Below, in pieces: positions 15,651 to 24,767 of a DNA stretch of 47,113 bases; positions within the stretch are counted from its first letter, which is position 1, and every line of letters starts with the position of its first letter. This DNA is from Treponema sp. (GTDB taxonomy: Bacteria; Spirochaetota; Spirochaetia; Treponematales; Treponemataceae), in the NCBI GenBank assembly GCA_012519415.1, contig JAAYQG010000072.1, forward strand, positions 1 through 47,113, given 5' to 3'. The notes under the pieces are model-generated. The model had not been told where the DNA came from. It did not search any database and worked only from the letters and a program-made list of their open reading frames with translations. Both the position numbers and the translations under genes were made by a program.

Positions 15651-16286
15651 ATGAGTAAATTTATTCTTTCGCCGTCAATATTGGCTGCAGATTTTACAAA
15701 CTTAGGCGAATCTTTACGCTTTATTGAATCTAAAAAAGCTGATTGGGTTCATATAGATGTTATGGACGGTTCATTTGTTCCTAATATTACTTTTGGACAG
15801 CCTGTTGTTTCTGCTTTAAGAAAAATAAGCAATCTTCAGTTTGATGTCCATTTAATGATAGAAAATCCGCAGCTACATATATCAAGTTTTGTCGAAGCTG
15901 GTGCTGACTTGATTACTTTTCATTATGAAGCTGCTGTTCATCATCATAGAATTGTTCAGCAAATACATAATCTTGAAAAAAAAGCCGGAATAAGCATAGT
16001 GCCTTCTACTCCGGTTTCTGTTTTGCAAGATATTCTTCCGTTTGTTGATTTGGTACTTATTATGTCTGTTAATCCGGGATTTGGAGGTCAAACGTTAATA
16101 CCTCGCTGTATTGAAAAAATAGCACAGCTTGATGAACTTCGTTCAAAAAATGGATATAATTTCCGCCTTTCTGTAGATGGTGGTATAAATAATAAAACTA
16201 TTGGAATGGCAGTAGATGCTGGTGCTGATGTAATTGTTTCCGGCTCTTCTTTCTTTTCAGGTGATATTGGTATAGACAGAAAGTAG
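15651..16286 (+). CDS. rpe: Ribulose-phosphate 3-epimerase
   Basis: Interconverts ribulose 5-phosphate and xylulose 5-phosphate in the pentose phosphate pathway. The 211-residue TIM barrel is of normal length, perhaps slightly short at the C-terminus. Metal and catalytic residues are visible: SPSILAADF at the start, HIDVMDGSFVPNITFG (His34, Asp36), DVHLMI (His67), MSVNPGFGGQ and the second catalytic Asp in LSVDGGIN. The phosphate site GADVIVSGSSFF closes the barrel. A palindrome overlaps its -35 box, suggesting regulation. The TPR gene that follows begins 70 bases later. Confidence 0.95.
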   Translation: MSKFILSPSILAADFTNLGESLRFIESKKADWVHIDVMDGSFVPNITFGQPVVSALRKISNLQFDVHLMIENPQLHISSFVEAGADLITFHYEAAVHHHRIVQQIHNLEKKAGISIVPSTPVSVLQDILPFVDLVLIMSVNPGFGGQTLIPRCIEKIAQLDELRSKNGYNFRLSVDGGINNKTIGMAVDAGADVIVSGSSFFSGDIGIDRK

Positions 16287-16356
16287 AAAAAATTGGAATG
16301 CTGAAATTTCAAATATTGTTTTGAAATTTATACTGTTATATTTATTGGGAGAAACT

Positions 16357-17064
16357 ATGAAGAAATTAAGACTCTTGTTTTTGATTTGTGTCTTATGTAT
16401 TTGTTGCGTATTTTGTGTATTTGCCCAAATCTCTGACAGTTTATTGCCTGTTTTAGAAGCTTATTCACGAGCAGACTATGCGCAAGCTTCTATGCTTTGT
16501 AAAAAAGGAATGGCGGACAAGACTATAAGCGAATCAGATGCTCTTTATTGGCTTGTGCTTTCGGATATGTCTGCAAATAATTTTGCTTCTGCATTAAATT
16601 ATTCTACAGAATATTTGTCTATGTTTGGCAGCGGTAAAGGAAAAGCTGAAATAATGTATCAGCGAGGACGTGCATTATTTGAATTAAACTATAAAGAAGA
16701 TTCAATAAAACAGCTTTATGATTTTGTAAAGGAATATCCGAACCATGATAAAGTTTCTTTTGGTTTGTTTTGGATTGCAGAATCTTTATATAGTTTTAAG
16801 AGTTATGAACGCGCCGAATTGTTTTATAGAAAAGTTATAGATGAGTATCCTGCAAGTCCAAAACGAGAAGCTTCAGCTTACAGGCTTGAGCTTATTGCGC
16901 AGCGTGAACGCGAAGAAGAGTTGCTTCAGTTGTTAAAAGTTACACATGAAGAATCGCTAAAAGCTGCGGAAGAAAATGAAAAAAGAGTTAAACGTTATGA
17001 GCAAGCTATTCAGGCTTATCAGAAACGTATTTTAGAATTAGAAGCTCAACTGCGAAATCGCTAA
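16357..17064 (+). CDS. Exported TPR protein with C-terminal coiled coil
   Basis: 235 residues beginning with a signal peptide (MKKLRLLFLICVLCICC and then VFCVFAQ), cleaved probably after FAQ. Two or three tetratricopeptide units follow: residues around ADYAQASMLCKKGMADK, then EIMYQRGRALFELNYKEDSIKQLYDF and ASYRL-like helices near KSYERAELFYRKVIDEYP. The last 45 residues are a charged coiled coil (REREEELLQLL and EQAIQAYQKRILELEAQL). The general design resembles periplasmic TPR proteins such as YbgF, though the coiled coil is at the other end. The start is set at 16357, where GGGAGA lies before the ATG. Function is unknown; periplasmic scaffolding is the likely role. Confidence 0.72.
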   Translation: MKKLRLLFLICVLCICCVFCVFAQISDSLLPVLEAYSRADYAQASMLCKKGMADKTISESDALYWLVLSDMSANNFASALNYSTEYLSMFGSGKGKAEIMYQRGRALFELNYKEDSIKQLYDFVKEYPNHDKVSFGLFWIAESLYSFKSYERAELFYRKVIDEYPASPKREASAYRLELIAQREREEELLQLLKVTHEESLKAAEENEKRVKRYEQAIQAYQKRILELEAQLRNR

Positions 17065-17139
17065 ATGTGCAAAATAAACAATGTGAGATTGCGTTTTTTG
17101 TGTTATAGTGTAATATGTTGTTATGGAGTTTGAACTTAA

Positions 17140-18246
17140 ATGGCTGACCAAGAATTAAAAAAAGCACAAGTTCTTTTCAAAAGGCGAAAATTTTCATTAG
17201 TTATCTCTTTGCTTGAGCCAAGAGTCATAGATTATCGTGATTCTTTTGAGTTTTTCTACATATTAGGTGTTTCATGTTTGTATATGGGAGATACGGGAGC
17301 GGCAAAAGATTATCTTCATCGTTGCGAAACAATAGAAGGTTTAAACGTTTCTCTTTTAGTTGCACAAGCTGCAATGTATTTACGACGTGGTGATACAAAC
17401 CAAGCTGTAGAAACTTATTTGACTATCCTTGAATATGAACCGCGAAATAGAATTGCAAATAAAGCCATGACTTTTATCCGTACAAAAGGAGATATTGCTA
17501 CAATATCTCAATGGGTTTCTAATGGACGAATCAAGCGTTTTTATCCTGATCCGGGTTTTTATTTTCCGATTATGCCAATAGCTGCGGTTGTATTGTTTTC
17601 AGTTGTAGTTTTTTTATCTGTTATTTTGATTAAAAATATTGCAGATAAGCGTGTTGCAAAACGCATTTCTCTTAGCGGCAGAAATATTGGTAATCTTGAA
17701 CTTTCATATGATGAAAAACGAAATCCTGTAGATTTGCAAAGTGGAATTGTATACAATACGATTTTAACTTCTGACCAGATTACAGAAGCATATGATAAAG
17801 CAAAAGATTTTTTCTTGGCACATCGCGATAATGAAGCTCAAGTTGAAATAAACAGAATTCTTAATTCAAATGCTTCAAATACAATACGAGAGCGAGCGCG
17901 TACTTTAATGGATTATATGGATGAGCCATCGTTTGAAAATTTAAAAACAAATTATACATTTGAAGAAGTAAACGCAGATCCATTGCTGTATCAAGACTGT
18001 TGGGTTATTTGGAGTGGGCGCGTAACAAATGTGCGTTCAGATGAATCTTTTTATGAATGTGATTTGCTTGTCGGTTATGATGATTGGAAGCGGCTTGAAG
18101 GAATTGTTTCTCTTTCGATGCAGCAACCTGTTTCTATTGATGAAGAGCGACCTGTTCAAGTTCTTGCAAAAATCGAAGTTCGCGATAAAAAGATTTTGTT
18201 AACAGGTAAATCATATTATCAGCCAATATCTTCGGCAAATCAATAA
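17140..18246 (+). CDS. Membrane-anchored TPR protein
   Basis: 368 residues in three parts. Residues 1-120 are TPR-like (AQVLFKRRKFSLVISLLEPR, FFYILGVSCLYMGDTGAAKDYLHRC). Residues about 145-167 form one strong transmembrane helix (IMPIAAVVLFSVVVFLSVILI). The remainder has another helical pair (AYDKAKDFFLAHRDNEAQVEINRIL) and ends in a beta-rich domain (WVIWSGRVTNV, VQVLAKIEVRDKKILLTGKSYY). The beta part could be an OB-like fold, but I cannot name it. It precedes recA by about 210 bases. Function is unknown. Topology suggests the TPR part and the beta domain are on opposite sides of the membrane. Confidence 0.7.
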   Translation: MADQELKKAQVLFKRRKFSLVISLLEPRVIDYRDSFEFFYILGVSCLYMGDTGAAKDYLHRCETIEGLNVSLLVAQAAMYLRRGDTNQAVETYLTILEYEPRNRIANKAMTFIRTKGDIATISQWVSNGRIKRFYPDPGFYFPIMPIAAVVLFSVVVFLSVILIKNIADKRVAKRISLSGRNIGNLELSYDEKRNPVDLQSGIVYNTILTSDQITEAYDKAKDFFLAHRDNEAQVEINRILNSNASNTIRERARTLMDYMDEPSFENLKTNYTFEEVNADPLLYQDCWVIWSGRVTNVRSDESFYECDLLVGYDDWKRLEGIVSLSMQQPVSIDEERPVQVLAKIEVRDKKILLTGKSYYQPISSANQ

Positions 18247-18370
18247 TAATGGTTTTTTCAGTATGAATTAATTTTTATTGAATATTGAAAAAATGTTGAG
18301 ATTAAAATAAAATTTCCGGAATAATTTTTCGGAGAATTTTTAATTATAAAAATAGATTGCTATGCAATTT

Positions 18371-18399
18371 TTGTAATATTTGTGTAAAACTGTTATTTT
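18371..18399 (+). promoter_or_regulatory. Probable recA promoter
   Basis: TTGTAA (18371-18376) and TATTTT (18394-18399) are 17 bases apart, with the start near 18406. The 192 bases before recA hold no gene. A short ATTGC/GCAAT hairpin lies just upstream of the -35, and no standard LexA box is apparent. Confidence 0.45.
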
Positions 18400-18459
18400 T
18401 CTTCTGTGAAAAGTACAAGAAAATTACTTTGCACCTGATTGTATAGTGTGGGAGGAAAG

Positions 18460-19638
18460 GTGGCAAAAATGGCTATTGAAACAACAAATTCGACCGACCA
18501 GTCGGAAAAAATGAAAGCTCTTGAAGCGGCAAGACTACAAATTGAAAAACAATTTGGTCAAGGTTCTTTGATGAAGCTTGGCACAAGAACAGATTCTGTT
18601 GGTATAGAAGTTATTCCTTCAGGGTCAATTATGCTTGATGAAGCACTTGGTATCGGCGGTTACCCGCGAGGGCGAATTATAGAAATTTATGGTCCTGAAT
18701 CTTCTGGAAAAACTACTTTAGCTTTGCATGCTATAGCAGAAGCTCAAAAAATGGGCGGCGTTGCAGCATTTATAGATGCAGAACATGCGCTTGACCCTGT
18801 TTATGCAAAAAACCTTGGAGTCGACATTGATAATTTGTGGGTTTCACAACCGGACACCGGCGAGCAGGCACTTGATATTACAGAAAGTCTTGTGCGCTCT
18901 GGTGCAGTTGATATTATTGTTGTTGATTCTGTTGCTGCATTAACTCCACAAGCTGAAATTGAAGGCGAAATGGGTGATACGCATATGGGACTTCAAGCCC
19001 GCCTTATGAGCCAAGCACTTAGAAAGCTTACAGCAATTATTGGAAAATCAAAATGTATTGTTGTTTTTATAAACCAAATTCGTATGAAAATCGGTATTAT
19101 GTTTGGAAATCCAGAAACAACAACAGGCGGCAATGCATTAAAATTTTATGCTTCTGTTCGTCTTGAAGTTCGACGTATTGAATCAATAGATGCAAAAGGT
19201 GAAGAAGATGCTGTTGGAAACAGAGTGCGTGTAAAAGTTGTAAAAAACAAAGTAGCACCGCCTTTTAGAAAAGTTGAGCTTGATATTTACTTTGGCAAAG
19301 GAATTTCTGCTATTTCAAGCATTCTTGATGCTGCTGTAAAACATGAACTTATTGATAAAAGAGGTGCGTGGTTTTCTATCGGTGAAGATAAAATCGGGCA
19401 AGGTCGTGAAAATGCAATTAAATTCTTAGAAGACAATGCTGATTTTAGAAATGAGCTTGAAGAAAAGCTTAGAATAAAATTGTTTCCAGGACAGATAACG
19501 GCTAAAGAACCACAAAAAAAGACAACACAGCCTGCTGCAGAAATAGAAACAAAAGTTTCAGTTGGAATGCCTGTAAAAACTGAAGCACCTAAAGCTACTG
19601 CAAAAAAAACATCACTACCACCTGAAGAATTGTTTTAA
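18460..19638 (+). CDS. recA: Recombinase RecA
   Basis: ATP-dependent strand-exchange protein, about 390 residues. Motifs are the Walker [10 protein letters not shown], the signature [35 protein letters not shown] (the Walker B flank and DNA-binding loop 2), and [15 protein letters not shown] (loop 1 flank). A 45-residue Lys/Pro/Thr/Ala-rich tail follows the core and ends PPEELF. Two starts are possible: GTG at 18460, four bases after GGAGG, giving VAKMAIE, or ATG at 18469. I prefer GTG because the ribosome site is much better placed for it. folK begins two bases after the stop. Confidence 0.95.
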   Translation: MAKMAIETTNSTDQSEKMKALEAARLQIEKQFGQGSLMKLGTRTDSVGIEVIPSGSIMLDEALGIGGYPRGRIIEIYGPESSGKTTLALHAIAEAQKMGGVAAFIDAEHALDPVYAKNLGVDIDNLWVSQPDTGEQALDITESLVRSGAVDIIVVDSVAALTPQAEIEGEMGDTHMGLQARLMSQALRKLTAIIGKSKCIVVFINQIRMKIGIMFGNPETTTGGNALKFYASVRLEVRRIESIDAKGEEDAVGNRVRVKVVKNKVAPPFRKVELDIYFGKGISAISSILDAAVKHELIDKRGAWFSIGEDKIGQGRENAIKFLEDNADFRNELEEKLRIKLFPGQITAKEPQKKTTQPAAEIETKVSVGMPVKTEAPKATAKKTSLPPEELF

Positions 19639-19640
19639 AC

Positions 19641-20183
19641 ATGGAGATTGTTGTTCTAGGCTTAGGCTCAAATATGATGCTTATGCAAAAAAACGGCTTT
19701 TCTGTTTCTTCAGAAGATATTCTGAGCCAAGCGTGTGTTGCTCTTTGCGGATTGCTCAAAAATGTGCGTTTTTCGTCTATATATAAAACGAAACCGCGCT
19801 ATGTTGAAAATCAAGCGGATTTTTACAATATGGTTGTTTCTGGCGAATGGTATGGAACGCCTCAAAACCTTCTACTTGCAGTGCAAAAAATTGAGAATGA
19901 TTTTGGAAGAGAGCGTGCAAAAGCTTGTCTTAAAGGACCACGCACTCTCGATATAGATATAGAACTTTTTGGAAATCAGATTATTAAGGATGAAAATAAA
20001 AATAATCCATTATTTATTCCTCATCCTTTGTTAAATGAAAGGCAGTTTGTACTTGTTCCCTTGCTTGAGATTTTACCTGATTCTGCCGACCCTATAACAG
20101 GACAACCTTTTCGTCAAATTCTTTCAATGTTGTCCGATCAAGGTGTTGAATTATGGAAACGTTACAAAAATCTGAAAGTATAG
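19641..20183 (+). CDS. folK: HPPK, folate biosynthesis pyrophosphokinase
   Basis: Transfers pyrophosphate from ATP to 6-hydroxymethyl-7,8-dihydropterin in folate synthesis; 180 residues, normal length. Family motifs include VLGLGSN at the start, SSIYKTKPRYVENQADFYNMVV, and the signature RERAKACLKGPRTLDIDIELFG with its two magnesium-binding aspartates. IPHPLLNERQFVLVPLLEI follows. The Arg-to-Lys-Ala run before the signature is slightly longer than usual. It is wedged between recA and scpA and overlaps scpA by 31 bases in another frame, so the pair is tightly coupled. No other folate gene is in the window. Confidence 0.93.
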   Translation: MEIVVLGLGSNMMLMQKNGFSVSSEDILSQACVALCGLLKNVRFSSIYKTKPRYVENQADFYNMVVSGEWYGTPQNLLLAVQKIENDFGRERAKACLKGPRTLDIDIELFGNQIIKDENKNNPLFIPHPLLNERQFVLVPLLEILPDSADPITGQPFRQILSMLSDQGVELWKRYKNLKV

Positions 20184-20905
20184 AACAAGACTCTTTAACT
20201 AATTTTAAGCTTGGGCAGTTTGAAGGACCGTTAGATCTTTTGCTTTATCTCATAAAAAAAAATGAAATAAACATTTATGATATTCCAATTGGAGAAATTA
20301 CCGAGCAATATCTTGATTATCTTGATTATACTGTTTCAACAGATTTAGATAATTTAACTGATTTTTATTTACTTGCATCGGATTTACTTCATATAAAATC
20401 GCGTATGCTTTTGCCCGTTAAAGTATCTTTTGAAGATGAAGATATTGAAGACCCGCGACAAGAACTTGTTGACAAGCTTATTGAATATCAGAAATTCAAA
20501 AAACTTTCGGAATTAATGGAGCAAAAAGAAGAAGAAAACGAATGGAGTTTTGAGCGAAAAAAAAATCAACGCATATTACCTTTTGAAGATGAAGAACTAT
20601 GGGAAAAAGTTGATGCGTGGGACTTGCTTAAAATTTTTTCTAAATTAATTTCAACATTTTCTTCAGAGAAAATTCTTGATATTCGTGAAGATATTACAAT
20701 CAGCGAAAAAATGACACTTATGAATGAGTTTTTTGAAAATCAAGGCGAGTGTCTTTTTACTGATTTAATCGTCCGCGAAGGAAATTTGCTTGACGTTGTT
20801 TGTGCATTTATGGCAATACTTGAAGCTGTAAAATTAAAAATTGCGGTTATTTATCAAAACCGTATGTTCGGTGATATTAAACTAAAACCAACCGAGAAAG
20901 AGTAA
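20153..20905 (+). CDS. scpA: Segregation and condensation protein A
   Basis: Kleisin subunit of the SMC-ScpAB condensin that organises the chromosome; 250 residues. The N-terminal kleisin motif FEGPLDLLLYLIKKNEINIYDIPIGEITEQYLDYL is intact, followed by ASDLLHIKSRMLLP. The C-terminal winged helix (LFTDLIVREGNLLDVVCAFMAILEAVKLK) would bind the SMC head. It overlaps the end of folK by 31 bases. scpB starts two bases after its stop, the usual order. SMC itself is not in the window. Confidence 0.94.
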   Translation: METLQKSESIEQDSLTNFKLGQFEGPLDLLLYLIKKNEINIYDIPIGEITEQYLDYLDYTVSTDLDNLTDFYLLASDLLHIKSRMLLPVKVSFEDEDIEDPRQELVDKLIEYQKFKKLSELMEQKEEENEWSFERKKNQRILPFEDEELWEKVDAWDLLKIFSKLISTFSSEKILDIREDITISEKMTLMNEFFENQGECLFTDLIVREGNLLDVVCAFMAILEAVKLKIAVIYQNRMFGDIKLKPTEKE

Positions 20906-20907
20906 AA

Positions 20908-21453
20908 ATGGAGTTACATTTGGAAAAAGAAGCTGCTCTGCTTGAAGCGATTTTTTTTCTTGAAGCAGAACCTTTAGATGATAATTCATTATCAAAAATT
21001 TCTGGACTTGGACTTGAAGTTATTGAGCCTGTTCTTGATTATTTGCAAGAAAAATATGCAAAAGAAGATTCTGGAATTGAACTTGTTCAAATTTCCGGCG
21101 GTTGGATAATTTCACCTAAAGTTGAATTATGGAGTTCGCTAAAAGAACGTTACGGCAAAAAAAGTGATAAAAGACTTTCTCGTTCCGCAATGGAAACTCT
21201 TTCGATTATTGCTTATTCGCAGCCAATTACAAGAGGAGAAATTGAAGCAATTCGAGGTGTTTCTGCTGATAACATGATTAGACTTTTGCTTGAAAGAGAA
21301 TTAATTAAAGAAGTTGGAAAAAAAGACATACCGGGCAAACCAACTCAATATGGCACAACTAAGAATTTTTTAAAGTTTTTCAAATTAAACAGTATTGCAG
21401 ATTTGCCAAAATTACAAGAAACGGAAAGTGAGCGTTTTGAACTTGCAAGATAA
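20908..21453 (+). CDS. scpB: Segregation and condensation protein B
   Basis: Winged-helix partner of ScpA; 181 residues, typical. The first domain begins EKEAALLEAIFFLEAEPLDDNSLSKISGL, and the second has the conserved LSRSAMETLSIIAYSQPITRGEIEAIRGVSADNMIRLLLERELI. It ends in the usual KPTQYGTTKNFLKFFKLNSIADLP. It follows scpA by two bases and overlaps the beginning of the downstream pseudouridine synthase, consistent with one operon from recA to rluB. Confidence 0.94.
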   Translation: MELHLEKEAALLEAIFFLEAEPLDDNSLSKISGLGLEVIEPVLDYLQEKYAKEDSGIELVQISGGWIISPKVELWSSLKERYGKKSDKRLSRSAMETLSIIAYSQPITRGEIEAIRGVSADNMIRLLLERELIKEVGKKDIPGKPTQYGTTKNFLKFFKLNSIADLPKLQETESERFELAR

Positions 21454-22231
21454 CCTGAATCAAAATGATTCAAAAATTCGTTTACAAGTTGCGCTCGCTC
21501 ATGCAGGTGTAGCAAGCAGATGTGCATGTGAAAAAATCATCACAGAGGGACGTGTTAGCGTAAATGGCAATCTTGTAACAGAACTTGGAACAAAAGTGTC
21601 GAAAGACGACATTATTTGCGTTGACGGAAAACAAGTTTTTAAAGAAACAAATAAAAGATACATACTTTTGAATAAACCTATAGGTTATGTATGTTCACTT
21701 TCTGAAGAAAAAGAAAGAAACAATGAACCGGCTAGAAATCTTGCGATTGATTTATTGAAGCCTTATTATTCTGAACGCCTTTATAACGTAGGCAGGCTTG
21801 ATATGTATTCTTCCGGTTTGATTTTGTTTACAAATGACGGTAATTTTGCTGCTGTTGTTTCTCATCCGTCTGCTCAACTTGAAAAAGAATATATTGTAGA
21901 AACTTCAACGTCTTATCCTCGTTTTCTTCCTGAAAAATTTATGAAAGGAATTCGTGTTGACGGTGTTTTCTACAAATGCAAATTTGCAGAAAATATTTCA
22001 TCTCGCAAAATGCGTGTTGTTCTAATTGAGGGAAAAAATCGTGAAATAAGACGTGTAATTGAATCTTTTGATTTGCGAATAAAATCATTAACACGAATTA
22101 GAATCGGTTTTCTTTCTGCTGAACTGAAAAATGGCGAAATGTTAAAAGTTGGTGCATTTAGAGAACTTACCGAAAAAGAAGTTGCAGATATTCTAAAATT
22201 GTGCAATCAAAATAAAGAAAGAACTATCTAA
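21428..22231 (+). CDS. rluB: RluB-like rRNA pseudouridine synthase
   Basis: Second RsuA/RluB-family enzyme of the window, about 267 residues. An S4 domain (RLQVALAHAGVASRCACEKIITEGRVSVNG) precedes the catalytic domain with its Asp in VGRLDMYSSGLILFTNDG and the closing EGKNREIRRVIESFDL. Position directly after scpA-scpB is the classical place of rluB, which modifies 23S rRNA near position 2605. The start is uncertain: GTG at 21428 overlaps the scpB end by 26 bases; TTG at 21443 or an upstream ATG at 21395 are alternatives, none with a clear Shine-Dalgarno. The S4 domain begins near 21470 in any case. Confidence 0.85.
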   Translation: MSVLNLQDNLNQNDSKIRLQVALAHAGVASRCACEKIITEGRVSVNGNLVTELGTKVSKDDIICVDGKQVFKETNKRYILLNKPIGYVCSLSEEKERNNEPARNLAIDLLKPYYSERLYNVGRLDMYSSGLILFTNDGNFAAVVSHPSAQLEKEYIVETSTSYPRFLPEKFMKGIRVDGVFYKCKFAENISSRKMRVVLIEGKNREIRRVIESFDLRIKSLTRIRIGFLSAELKNGEMLKVGAFRELTEKEVADILKLCNQNKERTI

Positions 22232-22284
22232 AATACTTTGTTGTAATTGCAAAAAAGTTATGATGTTTTGATACTGGAGAAATT

Positions 22285-22917
22285 ATGGTAGTGGCAATTG
22301 ACGGTCCTGCAGGTGCGGGAAAAAGCACTATAGCAAAAGAAATAGCAAAACGACTTAATATTACATTTTTGAATTCCGGTAGTTTTTATAGAGCTATTAC
22401 TTTTTCCCTTTTGAACTCGAATATCAATCTTTTTGATGAAAAAGCAGTAACAGACCATGCTTTAAGCTTAAACATAGAATATGTAAACAGCCGTTTGATA
22501 TTAAACGGAGTAGATGTTGAAGATAAACTCCATACAGATGAAATAGATGAAAAAGTTTCCGTCGTATCTTCGATTTTGAACATAAGACATATTGTTAATG
22601 ATAAAATCCGTTTACTAGCAAAAAAAATAAGTATTGTTTGTGAAGGCAGAGATATGACAACAGTTGTTTTTCCCGATGCGGAATATAAATTTTATCTTGA
22701 TGCTTCGATAGAAACACAAGCTTTGCGTCGGTTCAAACAAGGAGTTAGCAACCTTTCTTTGGAAAAAATTAAAATTTCAATTCAAAAACGAGATGAACTT
22801 GATAAAAATAAAGTAGGCGGTGCGCTAAAAATTGCATCTGATGCAATTTACATAGATACTTCAGACTTGACGATAGACCAGGTTTGTGAGATAATCCTAA
22901 GCAAAATTCACATATAA
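22285..22917 (+). CDS. cmk: Cytidylate kinase
   Basis: Phosphorylates CMP and dCMP with ATP; 210 residues, slightly shorter than most. The P-loop is IDGPAGAGKSTIAKEIAKRL, followed by the acceptor-site motif LNSGSFYRAITF. CEGRDMTTVVFPDAEYKFYLDAS holds the conserved GRD(I/M)xTVVFPxA run, and the lid region follows as RRFKQGVSN. The usual RD of the late motif appears as QKRDELDKNK. GGAG lies seven bases before the ATG. rpsA begins nine bases after the stop; cmk-rpsA is a widespread pair. Confidence 0.93.
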   Translation: MVVAIDGPAGAGKSTIAKEIAKRLNITFLNSGSFYRAITFSLLNSNINLFDEKAVTDHALSLNIEYVNSRLILNGVDVEDKLHTDEIDEKVSVVSSILNIRHIVNDKIRLLAKKISIVCEGRDMTTVVFPDAEYKFYLDASIETQALRRFKQGVSNLSLEKIKISIQKRDELDKNKVGGALKIASDAIYIDTSDLTIDQVCEIILSKIHI

Positions 22918-22926
22918 GGGTTTAAT

Positions 22927-24642
22927 ATGGCAGAGAAGGATGTGGTAATGAATGAATCTCAAGACGCTAAAGAGAACATTCAGACACAATTACAGGAAGA
23001 ATATCTTAAAAGTCTTGATTCACTTGAAGAGGGACAAATAAGAGAAGGCGTAGTAATCCAAGTAACATCGGATCAGGTTTTTGTTGATATTGGCTATAAG
23101 TCAGAAGGGCGGATTCCAAATTCGGAGTTTTCAATTCTTCCGAAAATTGGTGATAAAGTGAATGTTGTTCTTGTTTCTAAAGAAGGGCGACATGGTGAAG
23201 TTATTGTTTCTAAACAAAAAGCAGATAGCAAAGCAGCTGTAAAAGTTATTCGTCAAGCATTTAATGACAAAACACCTATTGAAGGCGTAATTGAAAAAGT
23301 AGTAAAAGGCGGATTTAGTGTAAATTTTGGCGGTGATACAACTGCATTTTTGCCAATCAGTCAGTCAGATACATCAAAAGTTGATAATCCTGAAAAGTTA
23401 ATCGGTGTAAAAAGTAAATTTTATATTGACCGTTTGTATTCAGATAATAAATTAAATGTTGTAGTAAGTCGCAGAAAATATCTTGAAGAAACTATGCATG
23501 CTAACCGAGATGCATTTTTCAATGATGTAAAAATCGGCAGTACTGTAGAAGGTGAAGTTAAAAGTTTTACAAGTTTTGGTGCATTTATTGATTTGGGCGG
23601 TTTTGATGGATTACTCCACATTAATGATATGAGCTGGGGACATGTTACTCGTCCTAAAGATTTTGTAAAAAAAGGTCAAAAAATCCAACTAAAAGTTATT
23701 CGTCTTGACCCTGAAGAAAAACGTATTAATCTTTCGTTAAAGCATTTTACGGAAGACCCTTGGCTTCACTTTGAAGAAAAATATCATGTTGATGATATTG
23801 TAAAAGGAAAAGTAACAAAACTAACGGAATTCGGTGCTTTTATTGAACTCGAAGAGGGAATTGAAGGGCTTGCTCATATAAGTGAATTTTCTTGGGTTAA
23901 AAAGATTAACAAACCGGAAGATGTTGTAAAAATCGGTGATGAAGTTGAATGCATGATTCTCGGCTATGATATTCAAGCCGGTCGTGTTTCTCTTGGATTA
24001 AAGCAATGTACTGAAAATCCATGGGATACTATTGCTGAAAAATATCCTGTTGGCACACGTTTGTCTGGCGAAGTTGCAAAAATTACAAATTCCGGTGCTT
24101 TTATAAAAATCGAAGACGGTATCGATGGATTTCTTCATGCAGATGATTTGTCATGGACAAAAAAAGTTAAACATCCGGGCAGCGAAATATCTGTAGGTCA
24201 GAAAATAGATGTTGTTGTTATTGAAAATGATCCTGAAATGCATCGTATTAAAGTTGGTGTAAAACAGCTTTCAAATGATCCATGGAAAGCTTTCTGTGAA
24301 AATTACCGACATGGTTCAATTATTGAAGGCGAAGTCGTTTCAATTACTGATTTTGGCGTATTTGTTCGAGTAGATGGTGGAATTGAAGGCTTGATAAACA
24401 AGGCAAATCTTTCAGAAGATCGCGAAGTTCCTTATGAAGAAGCTATCAAAAAGTATAACGTCGGTGATAAAATTAAAGTGTTTATTGTTGATATTCATCC
24501 TGAAAAACAAAAAGTCGCTTTCTCAGTTCGTGATATTAAACGTGTTCAGGAACGTGAAGATATGGCTCGTTATATGTCATCAAATCAAAATGAAAAAGAA
24601 GCAGCTTTTACCCTTGGTGATATGATTAAAAACAAGAAGTAA
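22927..24642 (+). CDS. rpsA: 30S ribosomal protein S1
   Basis: Binds mRNA on the small ribosomal subunit and helps initiation at weak ribosome sites; 571 residues with six S1 domains. Each is visible by its opening: REGVVIQVTSDQVFVDIGYK, EGVIEKVVKGGFSVNFGG, EGEVKSFTSFGAFIDLGG, KGKVTKLTEFGAFIELEE, SGEVAKITNSGAFIKIED and EGEVVSITDFGVFVRVDG. Domains three to six are the most canonical, with GLLHINDMSW-type closings. AAGGG lies seven bases before the ATG. A terminator follows after about 20 bases. A full-length S1 is relevant here because many genes in the window lack a Shine-Dalgarno. Confidence 0.96.
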   Translation: MAEKDVVMNESQDAKENIQTQLQEEYLKSLDSLEEGQIREGVVIQVTSDQVFVDIGYKSEGRIPNSEFSILPKIGDKVNVVLVSKEGRHGEVIVSKQKADSKAAVKVIRQAFNDKTPIEGVIEKVVKGGFSVNFGGDTTAFLPISQSDTSKVDNPEKLIGVKSKFYIDRLYSDNKLNVVVSRRKYLEETMHANRDAFFNDVKIGSTVEGEVKSFTSFGAFIDLGGFDGLLHINDMSWGHVTRPKDFVKKGQKIQLKVIRLDPEEKRINLSLKHFTEDPWLHFEEKYHVDDIVKGKVTKLTEFGAFIELEEGIEGLAHISEFSWVKKINKPEDVVKIGDEVECMILGYDIQAGRVSLGLKQCTENPWDTIAEKYPVGTRLSGEVAKITNSGAFIKIEDGIDGFLHADDLSWTKKVKHPGSEISVGQKIDVVVIENDPEMHRIKVGVKQLSNDPWKAFCENYRHGSIIEGEVVSITDFGVFVRVDGGIEGLINKANLSEDREVPYEEAIKKYNVGDKIKVFIVDIHPEKQKVAFSVRDIKRVQEREDMARYMSSNQNEKEAAFTLGDMIKNKK

Positions 24643-24660
24643 TTTTCCAAAGTTTAAGTT

Positions 24661-24696
24661 AAAAATGCATTGCTTTTTAGCAGTGCATTTTTTTTA
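24661..24696 (+). terminator. Intrinsic terminator after rpsA
   Basis: AAAAATGCATTGCT (24661-24674) pairs with AGCAGTGCATTTTT (24679-24692), with one G-T wobble and a four-base loop, followed by a T-run. Confidence 0.88.
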
Positions 24697-24767
24697 TAAA
24701 AGTGATGTCCAAAACAAACTGGATACAAAAACTTTTCAAGCAACATAAGGGAAGGGGGCGGAAACTT

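Noticed and set aside
18247-18459. LexA or other SOS box upstream of recA
   Set aside because: Only a short ATTGC/GCAAT hairpin is present; no standard LexA palindrome can be read and spirochaete LexA sites are not something I can assign.
24702-24767. Upstream extension of the NtrC-like protein from GTG 24702 or ATG 24705
   Set aside because: These starts lie eight to eleven bases after the rpsA terminator, have no ribosome site, and the added residues have no family match.
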